Shown here one piece after another: positions 1-10,987 of a stretch of 64,000 nucleotides of DNA. Origin of the DNA: Tragulus kanchil (Eukaryota > Chordata > Mammalia > Artiodactyla > Tragulidae); NCBI GenBank assembly GCA_022376925.1, contig JAIOJX010000002.1, positions 38,030,501 to 38,094,500 on the forward strand. The letters are read 5' to 3'. A program made the position numbers and the translations under genes. Below the pieces are notes generated by a model that saw only the letters and a program-made list of their open reading frames with translations, had not been told where the DNA came from and searched no databases. Each line of letters starts with the position of its first letter. The first letter of the stretch is position 1.

Positions 1-841
1 TGCTTTTAGATTCTTATTTGTCTCATTGTCCATGCTGGAGCCGATATCTATCCTTAAAAACACAAACAAACAACAGTAGAGAACAAAATCACTGAAGAGT
101 GTCTCACAAAGTCCCACTGAAAGGAAATGTTACTTAAACCCAGTAGTACCTCACTATTAGCTGCTACAAACTGAAAGCATATTTTAGTTAGATTCAACTG
201 GTCTGCTATTAACTAGGATTCAGTACTGGTACAGTTTAGAGCAATTGTTTGCAAATATTTGGTTTGTTTTAATTTGTTACTTTCTATTTAACCTGCTTAG
301 CCATCACTAACACATTAAAATGCTGTAATTCCTGCCAGAAAATGCTCCAGAAGTCAAGGAGGTGTACACCCTGGTGTAAACTCAACCAGGCTACAAACAG
401 CTTCCTTCACTATAACTTTCATAAGCAAGGCTTTCTTTTTTCCAGAGGTAAAAATGATGCTACCTCACACTACTGTGTCAGCACACTATTACAAATCTGG
501 CTAGAGAATTACCTGATCTGCCGGATAAAGTGATTTTCACCTGACTCCAAAAATGCTTGGAAAAAAAAAATCATGATCACTTCTCTTTCCAAAATCATTT
601 TACTGATATCCTTTTTTACATTTACCTTTCCTGGCCAAGAGATCAAACACAGATTTAGGGTTGATTGCCAAAAATACTTAAACAAAAGTTCTGACTGTTT
701 CACTGTAATTCTAACTATTTTTCCGGCTACCTTTATTCTTACCATCTCTTACTGGGTTGATAAATAGGGTGCAGTCTTATCCACACGGTATCAGACAACT
801 GATGCAGTGAAATGGTGAAGAGCTGAGGTTCTGGAATCAGG
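1..841. other. Unassigned AT-rich non-coding sequence
   Basis: I recognise no gene, RNA or repeat here. Open frames are short (under 80 codons) and occur on both strands without any familiar motif. The stretch is single copy within the window. Confidence 0.6.
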
Positions 842-852
842 ATGTTTGATTC

Positions 853-1172
853 CTTTTTTATTGTCATAATTGGTTTACAACGCTGTGTTAGTTTCTGCTG
901 TACAACAAGGTAAATCAGCTCTACATATACATACATCCTCATGCACCTCCCTGTTCACCCCTACCCCCACCAGCCACCCCTCTAGGTCATCAGAGCCCTG
1001 AGCTGCTACACAGCAGCTTCCCGCTCGCCGTCTACTTTACACAAGGTTGTGTATATGTCTTAATGCTGCTCTCTCGAGTCATCCCACTTTCTCCTTCCCT
1101 CCCATGTCCACCAGTTTACTCTACACCTACGTCTTTATGCCTGCCTGACAGTACAGATGAACCTATTGGAGT
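853..1172 (-). mobile_element. 5'-truncated L1 3' end, antisense, with target-site duplication
   Basis: The sequence reads as the reverse complement of the artiodactyl L1 3' terminal region: a T-rich start, then the stretch resembling 'tttacaacgctgtgttag', the 'taggtcatcagagccctgag' block and the pyrimidine-rich block at about 1075-1110. An 11-base direct repeat, atgtttgattc, lies at 842-852 and 1173-1183, just outside the element. This is the expected target-site duplication of an L1-driven insertion. No open reading frame of L1 is included. Confidence 0.88.
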
Positions 1173-1189
1173 ATGTTTGATTCTAAGGT

Positions 1190-1320
1190 CCTACCCCTGC
1201 CAGCTACGTGACGTCAGGCAAGTGACTTTACCTCCTTCAGTCCCAAAAGCTTCATTGAGAAAGTGAAGAAAATGATAGCACTACTTCAAAAGGGTTAGAA
1301 GACCATGCAGGTAAGACGCT
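1190..1320 (+). mobile_element. MIR fragment
   Basis: The order 'gtcaggcaagtgacttta', 'cctccttcagt', an A-rich stretch and 'gggttagaagacc' follows the central to 3' part of the ancient MIR SINE. Divergence is high, as expected for MIR. Confidence 0.5.
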
Positions 1321-2430
1321 CAGGCCAGTGCCCGCCAACAGTGAGCCTGGGATGAACACGAGCGGTTCACATAAAGCAGCTATCTCACAGGTAGTCCAAC
1401 ACAACATTGGCCATTGATCAGACTCGAGCATTTGTCTCTTTTCTCCAGTGTTGATGGTACCAAGTTATGATCAGGAAAGCTGCCATGCTGTAGGGTCCAG
1501 TGAATGGAGATCAAAGATTGTGCACAGAGGCTGTGACGTATTAACTCAAACTCTGTGTAGCCCCGGGCCTCTGTCCCTTCACCTGTACCATGGGGACAAA
1601 GTTTATACAAAAGTTTGTGATGAAGATGAAATAAAGCAACCCTATGCAGAAGTATTTTGAAAACTGCACAACGCCTAAGCGAGGTAAGTTGTTGCTAACA
1701 AATGTTTTCAATAAAATGAATAATAATGAATTGGTGATGAGAGTTAATTGCTTTGTGCTTGCCATGAGGCAGACACCGTGCTAAGGACTTCACATACATC
1801 ATCACCTGTATCCCTAAGGGTAATCTGAAACCATATTAAAGAGGAGTTCTGCACTCTACGAACAGTTGGATTGCTGATTTCAACCTCTCTTCTTTACCTT
1901 ATTATTACTGCTTTAACTCAAGGTCTGATCCATTCTACTGGAGTTCTGGGAAATTCCTCTGACCTCTTGTTCCCACGCTATTACCTCCAGCTCCCTAATG
2001 GACCATTCTACAATGTACATTAATATGTAACAAGTGGTACGACAAATGCATTTATTGCTTTACTCTTGTTGCCTACATTGAGATAAGTTTTTAATAGCTT
2101 CTTTCTACGTGAACTGAATACTCTCCTTGCTTTTTTCAATCTACTTTGCGTACCCCTTCCAGCCACAGGAAGCTGAGGTGTTTATAGCTGGTGAAAAGGT
2201 TAGACTATCAATTTGCTGAACTTAAGATCAAATTGCATGTCTTGTAGACATTAGAATACATAAAAACTCTCACCATAAAACAGTGAGAGTTGAGATGTCT
2301 TTGTTATATTTGCCCTAATGTTCCAAAAAAGTAGCCCCCCACACATTGATGAGCTGTATTGTGTACAACTAACTATAGAAGTGCCATTCACATTGTCATA
2401 ATAAATAATTTATTATGACAGATATTAGTA
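1321..2430. other. Unassigned non-coding sequence
   Basis: No gene is supported. A weak MIR-like fragment may lie at about 1750-1850, where 'caccgtgctaaggacttcac' resembles the MIR 5' core. The rest is unassigned. Confidence 0.5.
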
Positions 2431-2440
2431 TATTTTACTA

Positions 2441-3045
2441 ATGAAATTTCCTTTATTTTCTTGGGCTCCAAAATCACTGTGGACCATGACTGCAGCCATG
2501 AAATTAAAAGATACCTGCCTCTTGGAAGAAAAGCTATCACAAACCTAGACAGCGTATTAAAAAGCAGAGACATCACTCTGTCCACAAAGGGTCATATAAT
2601 TAAAGCTATGGTTTTTCCAGTAGTCATGTACAGATGTGACCATGAAGAAGGCTGAGCACCAAAGAATTGATGCTTTCAAACTGTGGTGCTGGAGGAGACT
2701 CTTGAGAGTCCCTTGGACAGCAAGGAGATCAAACCAGTCAATCTTAAAGGAAATCAACCTGAGTATTCATTGGAAGGACTGATGCTGAAGCTGAAGCTCC
2801 GATACTTTGGCCACCTGATGTGAAAAGCCGACTCACTGGAAAAGACCCTGGTGCTGGGAAAAGTTGAAGGCAAAAGAAGTGGACAACAGAGGATGAGCTG
2901 GTTGATAGGATCACCAACTCGATGGACATGAGTTTGAGCAAGCTCTAGGAGACAGTGAAGGGCAGGGAGACCTGCTATGCTGTAGCCCATGGGGCTTCAG
3001 GGAGTGGACAGGACTGAATGACTGAACAACAACTAACAAAATCAG
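2441..3045 (+). mobile_element. BovB (RTE) LINE 3' fragment with decayed reverse-transcriptase C-terminus
   Basis: Conceptual translation from about 2461 gives the C-terminal part of the BovB ORF2 protein, with blocks such as SHEIKRYLPLGRKA and IKAMVFPVVMY. A deletion near 2640 shifts the frame, and later blocks (ILKEINLSIHWKD-like, then the 'cactttggccacctgatg'-type stretch) are in other frames with stops. It is a dead, 5'-truncated copy. A 10-base direct repeat, tattttacta, at 2431-2440 and 3046-3055 flanks it and fits a target-site duplication. Confidence 0.93.
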
Positions 3046-3055
3046 TATTTTACTA

Positions 3056-3656
3056 TAATTTTCTAGTTGATGACAAGTGAATTCAAAAGTGGAATCCACT
3101 TCTTCATTTACATGAAGGTGTTTTTATGGGTTGTACCTTTGTAAATATGTATATTTATAGATCATATATTTATGTATAATGAAAATAAAATATCAATAAA
3201 TATATTTATAAAGTTATATTCATATTAATTTTTGACTTAAACCCTCAATAATGTAATCTCCCTTATCAGTTTTAAACTGTTCTTTTCAAACTGGATTTTA
3301 GATCTTCTCTTCTATATTCCATAAAAAAGGTTCCCAAAGGTCAAGAAGCTGTGTTTCAGATTTGACATCTAATTACAAATTGCCTAGGCAGAGAGATGAG
3401 GGCTGACATCACTGTCATATCAGTCCTTTCTCGGATGAAATCACCATCAGGAAAGCACAGATATCAGCCTGTAGAGACTCAATCTAGTTGATATTCAGGG
3501 CAGAGAATTTTTACTCTTCATTATTTAGCTGCTATCTCAAAATCAATGGCAGCCACGATAGAGATGTGCCAAAACTTCCTGAAAAACACTAAGGAAAACC
3601 AAGGCCTGATATTGGCAATCAGGAAAGACTTTGATTTCCAGGAAAACACTTTATTT
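3056..3656. other. Unassigned AT-rich sequence
   Basis: About 3120-3240 is very AT-rich with short TATA-type runs. No gene or repeat family is recognised. Confidence 0.5.
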
Positions 3657-3890
3657 GGGCAGTGGTGGCTCACTGATATAAAAAAAGAAAAAAAAGAAAA
3701 ATCTGCCCGCCAATGCAGGAGACGGGGGCTTAATCCCTGCTTTGGGAAGATTCCTTAGAGAAGAAAATGGCAGCCCACTCCAGTATTCTTGTGTGGAAAA
3801 TCCCATGGACAGAGGAGCTGGCAGGTTTCAGTCCTTGGTGTCGCAAAGAGTCGGATATGCCTTAAGGACTAAACAACTACAACAAACACT
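3657..3890 (+). mobile_element. Bov-tA-type SINE with A-rich internal insertion
   Basis: The tRNA-derived head (ggtggctca, then gccaatgcaggagac) is followed by the BovA body (cactccagtattcttg, ccatggacagagga, cgcaaagagtcgga). About 24 bases of almost pure A/G at 3680-3703 interrupt the tRNA-like head, where the A box to B box spacing should lie. Confidence 0.88.
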
Positions 3891-4215
3891 TTTAGCTTGG
3901 CATTTATTTTTTCTGAGAGTCTCAGGATTCTTGGAACCACTGTAATATTAGGCAAAGCTTTAGTGAAAATTTCTCGCTGTACTTTTAATCAGGGAATTTA
4001 GTCATAAACCTTAACTGTAAAAATCTGGCCAAAGCCTGTGTTTCTGTGTTGGACAGATTCCATTTTTAAGTTTAAAATATAAAGCTCATAAGGAGCTTAT
4101 AAGCTCCTATCTACTTTGTTACATTAAAATTATCACAAAGTGAAAGCTTTTTGTCCATAAATAACAAAAATCCAATTTTTGCAAGAAGCTTATTACTGGT
4201 TTCTGTGGCTAGGCA
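3891..4215. other. Unassigned sequence between SINEs
   Basis: No recognisable element or gene. The sequence is AT-rich. Confidence 0.4.
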
Positions 4216-4408
4216 TGAAAGTGAAAGTGTTAATCAGTCATGCCCAACTCTTTGCTACTCCATAGGCTGTTGCCCACCAGGCTCCTCAGTCCATGAGGGT
4301 GGGTTGCCATTTCCTCCTCCAGGGGATCTTCCTGACCCAGGGGTCACACCTTGCTCTCCTGCACTGCAGGCAGATTCTTTTACCACCTGAGAAAACAGGG
4401 AAGCCCAT
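4216..4408 (-). mobile_element. Bov-tA-type SINE, antisense
   Basis: The reverse-complement BovA body is present (aatcagtcatgcccaactctt, ccaccaggctcctcagtcc, gggttgccatttcct). The antisense tRNA-derived head ends at 'acagggaagccc'. Confidence 0.9.
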
Positions 4409-4459
4409 CCTAAGCTATTTCTCAGTAAATGTTACTAATACACTAGAAATGCATTACTT

Positions 4460-4694
4460 GGGCTTCCCATGTGGTGCTACTGGTAAAGAATCCACCTGTC
4501 AACACAGTAAACACAAGAGACTCGGATTTGATTCCTGGGTGGAGAAGATCCCTTGGGATAGGAAATGGTGAAATGGCAATCCATTCCAGCATTCGTGCCT
4601 GGAGAATTCCATGGGACAGTGGAGCCTGGCGGCCTACAGTCCATGGGGCTCTAAAAGGTAGGCTGTGACTGAGCAACTAAGGACACACACAACA
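4460..4694 (+). mobile_element. Bov-tA-type SINE with 8-base target-site duplication
   Basis: A full-length tRNA head and BovA body run from 'ggcttcccatgtggtg' to 'gactgagcaactaagg'. The octamer cattactt at 4452-4459 and 4695-4702 flanks it. It lies about 50 bases from the oppositely oriented SINE at 4216-4408. Confidence 0.9.
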
Positions 4695-5142
4695 CATTAC
4701 TTCCTACGAAGTGTGTGGGTACATCCCATTAAAAGTCACAGAACAAAAGCAACTCTCCTTTCAAGAACTGAATACTTCCAACAGCCACACAAATAGGATG
4801 AGACTAGAAGGAGCTTCCTTATTGTGACGTACTCAATTCGTTGTATTCTTTCCAAGTTTTGTGTCCCAAATCACACAGTCATCAGTCATGAAATACAACT
4901 TTTATTGTCTATTACTGGACAACGAAGACCTGGAAGCCGGCTGGCTGGGGAAGGGGTTTGTGAGCCATAACCATTCCCCATTCATCAGCATGGCCGGTCT
5001 CTTTCAACATCACTTTGGAGCTATCACTGACATCTGGGAGGTGGCAGGGCCCAATGGCTGTGAATCATTCGAGGATTCCCGGGGGGTGTGTCTGTTTCTC
5101 ACAAAGTTGGGAAAGATCGGCTGTGAGAGGAGAGGAGAGGTG

Positions 5143-5220
5143 GAAAGTAGAGCTGTATAGACTATGCCGGGGAAGAATGAGAAAGGGAGAGCTGTGTAGA
5201 CTGAGCCAGGGAAGGGTGCA
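5143..5220. repeat. Imperfect tandem repeat, about 39 bases x 2
   Basis: The unit 'gaaag..gagctgt.tagact' followed by 'gccagggaag' appears at 5143-5180 and again at 5181-5220. A partial third start, gaagggag, follows. The copies differ by several substitutions. Confidence 0.8.
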
Positions 5221-5455
5221 GAAGGGAGCCAATGATCCGAAAACACTCCGAGTCCACGAACCCCATCAAAAGCCACCAGGAATCATCAAACGTATGTTTC
5301 TGCCATATTTACAGACAGCTGCCTCGACGTGTGCTGGCAGCCCCCCACAGCAGACCAGTGCCTGGGAGCAGTTAGGGCAAGAATGGTGTCAGATCATGGT
5401 GACGTATCGGTCTCCGGCACCCCCAATCTGAATCCTCGCTGGGTAGAAGGGATGT

Positions 5456-5516
5456 CTGCCTGCCTGCCTGCCTCGGTTGTGAGGTCCCCTAAGTGGGTCA
5501 GCCCTAAGTGGGTCAG
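5456..5516. repeat. TGCC tetranucleotide run and 15-base tandem repeat
   Basis: TGCC is repeated about four to five times at 5456-5474. The 15-mer ccctaagtgggtcag is present twice in perfect tandem at 5487-5501 and 5502-5516. Confidence 0.9.
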
Positions 5517-6544
5517 CCCTGAGATGCGACACAGCACCCAAGACTTCCTCAAGGAAGGAGGATTTCCCTGAAGCCTCCAGAGAGTGAACCAGCATCTCAT
5601 GGTCACCAGGATTCCTGGGGAGCTGACTAAAAATAGTCCACAGCGCCTGCAGGGCTGAATGACAAGTCAGTTCAGTGGCTGCTGGGGGCACCGAACTGTC
5701 AGACTCCAGGGTGGCCAGACCACTCAGTCTGGATTAAGGAAACACTCCTCTCTGAGACATCAGGACATCTGACCCAGCACTGAGCGCCTCTGCAGATCCT
5801 GAATGCAGGTGAGGGTGCAAGGTGTCCAGGGCACAGGCTGAAGGGGCAGCTGAGACGGGCCCCTGACCAGGGAGCCCTGGGACCTGAGCAAAATGCCAGA
5901 GACGTGGTAGCCTGGTCCAACAGGAAGAGGACCCGGGTCAGCAAGGAGGCGGTGGAGGCCTCACGTTCTCAGCCCTAGTGTCTGAGTCGGAAGAGTGGCT
6001 GATTGGGGGGTGCCTCCTGGACAAGAAGCACAGTGTCTGCCACTCGGCTGTCCCACCGCCAGACTCCCCAGATACCAGCAGGGACAGGCTCAAACCACAG
6101 CAGTCCTGGTGGCCTGAGGGGGCCTCTAGGAAGACCACATGGATGCTCCGTCTTCCCCTGAGGCTCCTTGGGCTCTGCCTTTTCCAGTCTGGGGACCCTG
6201 ATTTCTACAGACCAACAGTCACTACAGGAGGAAACCCCAGCAACATGCTCCCGGAGAAGAGGGGAGGTCTTGAAGGATACTGTGGGTGTGGGACCCCAGG
6301 ATGCAGGAGAGGCTCCCACAGGGGGCTCCATGAGGGAACCAGGCCAGGACACAGAGGGACTGACGTCTGGGGACCTTCCAGCCATTCTGTGAGGGCACCA
6401 AGGGAGGAAATGCACCTGTGACCTGAGGAGGGACCCCAGCAGTTGGGGATGGATCAATCACAAAGGGGAAAGAAGACACGCTTTTAAAAAGCATCCATGA
6501 GACTCATCACCATAGAATGGGTGGAGTTAAAAAGAGAAGGAGGA

Positions 6545-6806
6545 GGGCTTCCCTGGTGGCCCAATGGGTAAAGAGACCACCTTGCAGTGCAAGGGACTGG
6601 TTCAATCCCTGCCCCGGGAAGATCCCATGTGCAGTGGAATGGTTGGACTGGTGTGTCCAATTAGGAGCCAGTGCTCTGGAGCACATGTGTTCAGAGCCAA
6701 TGCTCTGCAACAAGAGAGGCCACTGCAATGGGAGGCCCAACACAGGCCAAAAGAATAAAAGGTGGATGAAAAATAAACAAACAAAAAAACAATAAAAGAG
6801 GCCAAA
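6545..6806 (+). mobile_element. CHR-type tRNA-derived SINE
   Basis: The tRNA-like head (gggcttccctggtggccc, later tggttcaatccctg) is followed by the CHR body (gaagatcccatgtgcagtgg, tgtgtccaattaggagcc) and an A-rich tail ending in 'aataaaagaggccaaa'. The left target-site duplication starts at 6525, and the matching right copy at 6807 has been expanded into a GA microsatellite. Confidence 0.88.
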
Positions 6807-6841
6807 AGTTAAAAAAGAGAGAGAGAGAGAGAGAAGGAGGA
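6807..6841. repeat. GA microsatellite within a target-site duplication
   Basis: The motif agttaaaaagagaaggagga at 6525-6544 recurs after the SINE as agttaaaaaa-(ga)n-gaaggagga, so the GA run sits inside the right-hand target-site duplication. The same structure recurs at about 8005-8039 in copy 2 of D1. Confidence 0.8.
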
Positions 6842-7310
6842 ACGTAAATAAATCAGGGTATCTGTCTCAGGCAGTGGCGTGACGGGGGCTGGGGGAAGGG
6901 GAGCGCCATCTAAACCAGCCCAGACCCTCCAGTCTTCTCATTCCACAACCTGCACAGTCTCCCTTAGTGGGCAGCTCCCGCGCACCTGCAAAGGAAGAAA
7001 AGGGTGGAGGAGGAAAGGCCCAGAGCACCTCTGAGGTGGGGTGGGGGCCCTGATGCTGCTCCGAGCTGCCTTCCACCTGCCACAAGGGATGTTCACCCAG
7101 TCCCCCACGATCCCCTTCCAGCCCTGAAACCCCCAAGCCCAACCCTGCTGGGGAGCAGACTTTCCTCAGTGAGGACTGGTTATCCTCACTTGCTCTCACC
7201 ATGCCCCCGGACTCCCTCCCCAGTCTCATGACTCTAACTAGATCAAAGGCTCCATTAAAATGAAGCTCATGTTCACTTTTATACAATATACTTACCAGCA
7301 TATCTATTGC
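6842..7310. other. Unassigned sequence in D1 copy 1
   Basis: GC-rich to about 7200, without a recognised repeat or gene. The same sequence recurs at about 8040-8523. A 75-codon open frame is preserved in both copies only because the copies are near identical. Confidence 0.5.
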
Positions 7311-7749
7311 TCCCCCTAGGGAAGGCTCACCACAGCAGTGGTCCAGGTGGCCTCCGTCTTCCCCTGAGGCTCCTTGGGCTCTGCCTTTTCCAGTCTGGGG
7401 ACCCTGATTTCTACAGACCAACAGCCACTACAGGAGGAAACCCCAGCAACACGCTCCCGGAGAAGAGGGAGGTCTTGAAGGATACTGTGGGTGTGGGACC
7501 CCAGGATGCAGGAGAGGCTCCCACAGGGGGCTCCATGAGGGAACCAGGCCAGGACACAGAGGGACTGACGTCTGGGGACCTTCCAGCCATTCTGTGAGGG
7601 CACCAAGGGAGGAAATGCACCTGTGACCTGAGGAGGGACCCCAGCAGTTGGGGATGGATCAATCACAAAGGGGAAAGAAGACACGCTTTTAAAAAGCATC
7701 CATGAGACTCATCACCATAGAATGGGTGGAGTTAAAAAGAGAAGGAGGA

Positions 7750-8004
7750 GGGCTTCCCTGGTGGCCCAATGGGTAAAAAGACCACCTTGCAGTGCAAGGG
7801 ACTGGTTCAATCCCTGCCCCGGGAAGATCCCATGTGCAGTGGAATGGTTGGACTGGTGTGTCCAATTAGGAGCCAGTACTCTGGAGCACATGTGTTCAGA
7901 GTCAATGCTCTGCAACAAGAGAGGCCACTGCAATGGGAGGCCCAACACAGGCCAAAAGAATAAAAGGTGGATGAAAATAAATAAAAACAATAAAAGAGGC
8001 CAAA
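7750..8004 (+). mobile_element. CHR-type SINE, D1 second copy
   Basis: Duplicate of the SINE at 6545-6806, with a few substitutions and a shorter A-rich tail. Confidence 0.88.
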
Positions 8005-8613
8005 AGTTAAAAAAGAGAGAGAGAGAGAGAGAAGGAGGAACGCAAATAAATCAGGGTATCTGTCTCAGGCAGTGGCGTGACGGGGGCTGGGGGAAGGGGA
8101 GCGCCATCTAAACCAGCCCAGACCCTCCAGTCTTCTCATTCCACAACCTGCACAGTCTCCCTTAGTGGGCAGCTCCCGCGCACCTGCAAAGGGAGAAAAG
8201 GGTGGAGGAGGAAAGGCCCAGAGCACCTCTGAGGTGGGGTGGGGGCCCTGATGCTGCTCCGAGCTGCCTTCCACCTGCCACAAGGGATGTTCACCCAGTC
8301 CCCCACGATCCCCTTCCAGCCCTGAAACCCCCAAGCCCAACCCTGCTGGGGAGCAGACTTTCCTCAGTGAGGACTGGTTATCCTCACTTGCTCTCACCAT
8401 GCCCCCGGACTCCCTCCCCAGTCTCATGACTCTAACTAGATCAAAGGCTCCATTAAAATGAATGAAGTAATTACTACATGTTCACTTTTATACAATATAC
8501 TTGCGCAATACCAGCTATTATGTCGTTATATAGCTGGAAATAGAAAAATCTAGAATTCCCCACTGCATTCCCCCCACCCATGGTCTGCCTCAATAACCCA
8601 AGAGTCTCCTGTT

Positions 8614-8836
8614 ATTTGTTGTTCTCAGTTGCTAAGATGTGTCCAACTCTTTGGGAGTCCCTGGACTGTTGCCTGCCAGGCTCCTCTGTCTGTGGAATTT
8701 CCCAAGCAAGCATACTGGAGTGGGCTGCCATTTCCTTCTCCAGGAGATTTTTCCACGGGATCCAGGCATTGAATCTGTGTTTTTTTCCTGCATTGGTAGG
8801 TGGGCTCTTAAATGCCAAGCCACTAGGGAAGCCCCC
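8614..8836 (-). mobile_element. Bov-tA-type SINE, antisense
   Basis: The antisense BovA body (cagttgctaagatgtgtccaa, gcctgccaggctcctctgtc, gagtgggctgccatttcc) is followed by the antisense tRNA head ending 'ccactagggaagcccc'. Confidence 0.9.
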
Positions 8837-9098
8837 TATCCACCCAGTTACTCATATTTGCATGGTGCTATATTTCTGATCAATTTTGATCCAGTGTGAA
8901 CAATGTTGGGTTTTCTTTTTTGTGCCTAACTGCACAAAAACAAATACATAAAAATTAGATAAATAAAACATATGCATTTATTGTAAATAATTGATGAAAC
9001 TACTCATTATTTGAAATTCTCAAAATTATAGTACATAAGTGTTAGGCATCATTTTTGATAGCTTGATTTACAAAAAAAAAAAAAAAGCATTTCTAGGT

Positions 9099-9437
9099 TT
9101 CCCTGGTAGCTCAGTGGTAAACAGTTTGCCTGCCGATGCAGGAGACAGGAGTTCGATCCCTGACCCGCGAAGATCCCACATGCTACCAAGCAACTAAGCA
9201 CATGAGCCACAACTATGGAGCCTGTGCTCAAGAGCCTCAGAGCCGCAACTATGGAGCCCATGTGCTGCAACTACTGAAGCTCGTGTGCCCTAGAGCCCGA
9301 GTTCCACAACAAGAGAAGTCACCGCAACAAGAAGCCTGCTCTGCTCAACTAGAGTGGCCCCAACTCCCTGCAACTAGAGAAGAGCCTGCAGCAGCAGTGA
9401 AAACCCAGAATGGCCAAAAATAAATAAATAAATATTT
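9099..9437 (+). mobile_element. Long CHR-type SINE
   Basis: A tRNA-like head (tttccctggtagctcagtgg, gttcgatccctgac) is followed by repeated 'gccacaactatggagcc' and 'gcaactactgaagc' motifs and a tail of TAAA repeats. The same family occurs at 21974, 24093 and 63829. Confidence 0.88.
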
Positions 9438-9487
9438 TTTAAAAAAATCAGTTCTAACTTAGTGGGTTTCTGTTACAAATCACTTCT

Positions 9488-9824
9488 TTTTTTTTTTTTT
9501 TTAAATTGCATTTATTTTTTATTTATCTTTTGGAGAGTGGGGTGGGGAGGGAGGGGGATGGGCGGGCCACTTCTATTGATCTTTCATTTATCTATTTTCA
9601 TCCGTCTTTGTTCTTTGGCTCCTGTGGGCCTCCCATCGCGGGGGCCACTGTCGTCGCAGAGCACTGGCTCTGGGCGCATGCGCGCCATAGCTCCGGCTCG
9701 GTAATTGGACACATCGGTCCCGTCGCTCCACGGCACGTGGGATCTTCCCAGGCCAGGGATTGAACCGGCGCCCCTTGCACTGCAAGGCGGTGTCTTTACC
9801 CACTGGACCACCAGGGGAAGCCGC
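9488..9824 (-). mobile_element. CHR-type SINE, antisense, with 14-base target-site duplication
   Basis: It starts with a T-run and contains the antisense CHR body (ttctttggctcctgtgggcc, gggcgcatgcgcgcc, cacgtgggatcttcccagg). It ends with the antisense tRNA head 'ggaccaccaggggaagcc'. The 14-mer tacaaatcacttct at 9474-9487 and 9825-9838 is a perfect target-site duplication. CpG dinucleotides are well kept, suggesting a fairly young insertion. Confidence 0.93.
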
Positions 9825-9838
9825 TACAAATCACTTCT

Positions 9839-10860
9839 GATGATAATTCTTTGCAGAATGGATAGCATGTAGATCTCAATGAACAAGTTACGGCACTCTG
9901 CAAGAATTCCATATTTTTTAAAAACCTGGCAATGGAAGCGCGGTTTAATCCTAAGTGTCACAGTGTATGTTTACATATGGTTGGGTGACTCATCGGTCTT
10001 CACTGAGTTGGACACAAAGTCTTTTAACGGATGCTCCTAGAAAGGGGCAGATCCGTAGAGAGCAGGTCATGGTCCTCAGTGAAAGGCAGGTTCTGGGCAA
10101 TGGAAAGCGTAAAGGGTTAATAATGGCAGAGAGCTGGTTTCAGATAAAACCTAAGTGGCTAAGTGAGGATGTATAACCTAAGCAAACATTGGCAGCTACA
10201 GGACATTGGCCACTGTACCAATCGTCTCCTAAGCCCCGCGCCAGGACAGTCTCAGGACTCGGGATGGGGGAGGGCAGTCCCCACAGAGAGATGGCAAAGC
10301 CAGCAGGGCCTGGGGTGGCCAGAGGAGGGCTCTGAGAGTCTGCACAAGGCTCAGAGTGCAGAGGACTCCTGGGAACTCATGAAACAGGACACAGGCTCCC
10401 TATCCCCTCTGCACCAGGCGTTACAGGATGGAAGTGGGGTTCCCACAGAGCCACTGAGTGAGGCAAACTCAAATGCAAATCTTAGGAGAGACCAGAGAAC
10501 TCCTCCTCATGTGAGCTCCAAGGGGCGTCTGAGGCCAGATGTCTACACAACAGAGAATTTCCCTCCCAAGCCCTATCATTCCAATTTCAGTGACCAGAGG
10601 AAGCCTTTTGCTGACAAACAGAAAAGACTGGCATTACGGGTAAGTCTGTATAAAACAAAGCATAGGTAGAAAGAGAGAGAGAGAGAAAAAAGATGGGTCC
10701 TGTCTTGTATTGTTTCAAAGACTGGAAAAGCCCCTTTTCACTATGCTCAGAAATCACAGTTCTCAGATTTATCAACACTATACTTAACATGTTTTTTTTC
10801 CATAAAGCAGAGTTTCTGGATTCTGACATCCAATTCTTTTTACTGTTGACCCAGAACATA
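9839..10860. other. Unassigned sequence with a non-convincing 168-codon open frame
   Basis: An open frame runs from 10163 to 10669 on the plus strand. Its translation has low-complexity stretches and no recognised domain, signal peptide or splice-bounded exon look. I do not call it a gene. A short GA run lies at 10672-10686. Confidence 0.5.
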
Positions 10861-10987
10861 AGCAGCAGAAATATTTAAGGCCTGTCCTGTCTTTGCATAC
10901 CAAGATAAAGTCTTGTTATCTTTCAACAAATCATCTTTCCTTTCCACATGCACTTCTATTCTCTTACTTCTACCCAAGCCTACATAG

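Larger units (their letters stand above)
4703..6094. other. Unassigned GC-rich non-coding block
   Basis: This block is richer in G and C than its flanks and free of recognised SINEs and LINEs. Overlapping open frames on both strands reach about 138 codons (5015-5431 on the plus strand), but opposite-strand frames are just as open. That is typical of GC-rich non-coding DNA. I do not recognise any protein family. Two small tandem repeats are listed separately. Confidence 0.5.
6095..8523. repeat. Direct duplication D1, unit about 1.2 kb
   Basis: Copy 1 is about 6095-7310 and copy 2 about 7330-8523, offset 1205-1206 through the body. The interior is nearly identical. Both ends carry indels: copy 2 lacks about 38 bases near its start relative to copy 1 (6115-6145 has no counterpart), and it has extra bases near 8464-8475 and 8503-8510. 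Each copy contains one CHR-type SINE. Confidence 0.97.

Noticed and set aside
1555..1600. Possible second MIR (cctctgtcccttcacctgta)
   Set aside because: Match limited to a short stretch with no supporting flanks.
4703..6094. Endogenous retroviral remnant
   Set aside because: No LTR ends, primer binding site, polypurine tract in context or retroviral protein motif could be seen.
6095..8523. Tandem gene family or satellite array
   Set aside because: Each duplicated unit is a different sequence and occurs twice (three times only where units overlap). There is no array and no coding content.
9099..9180. tRNA-like A and B box sequences at many SINE heads
   Set aside because: These are the promoter parts of tRNA-derived SINEs, continuous with SINE bodies. 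No free-standing tRNA gene with a cloverleaf was seen.
10163..10669. 168-codon plus-strand frame
   Set aside because: No recognised domain, no exon-like boundaries and a composition typical of GC-rich non-coding DNA.
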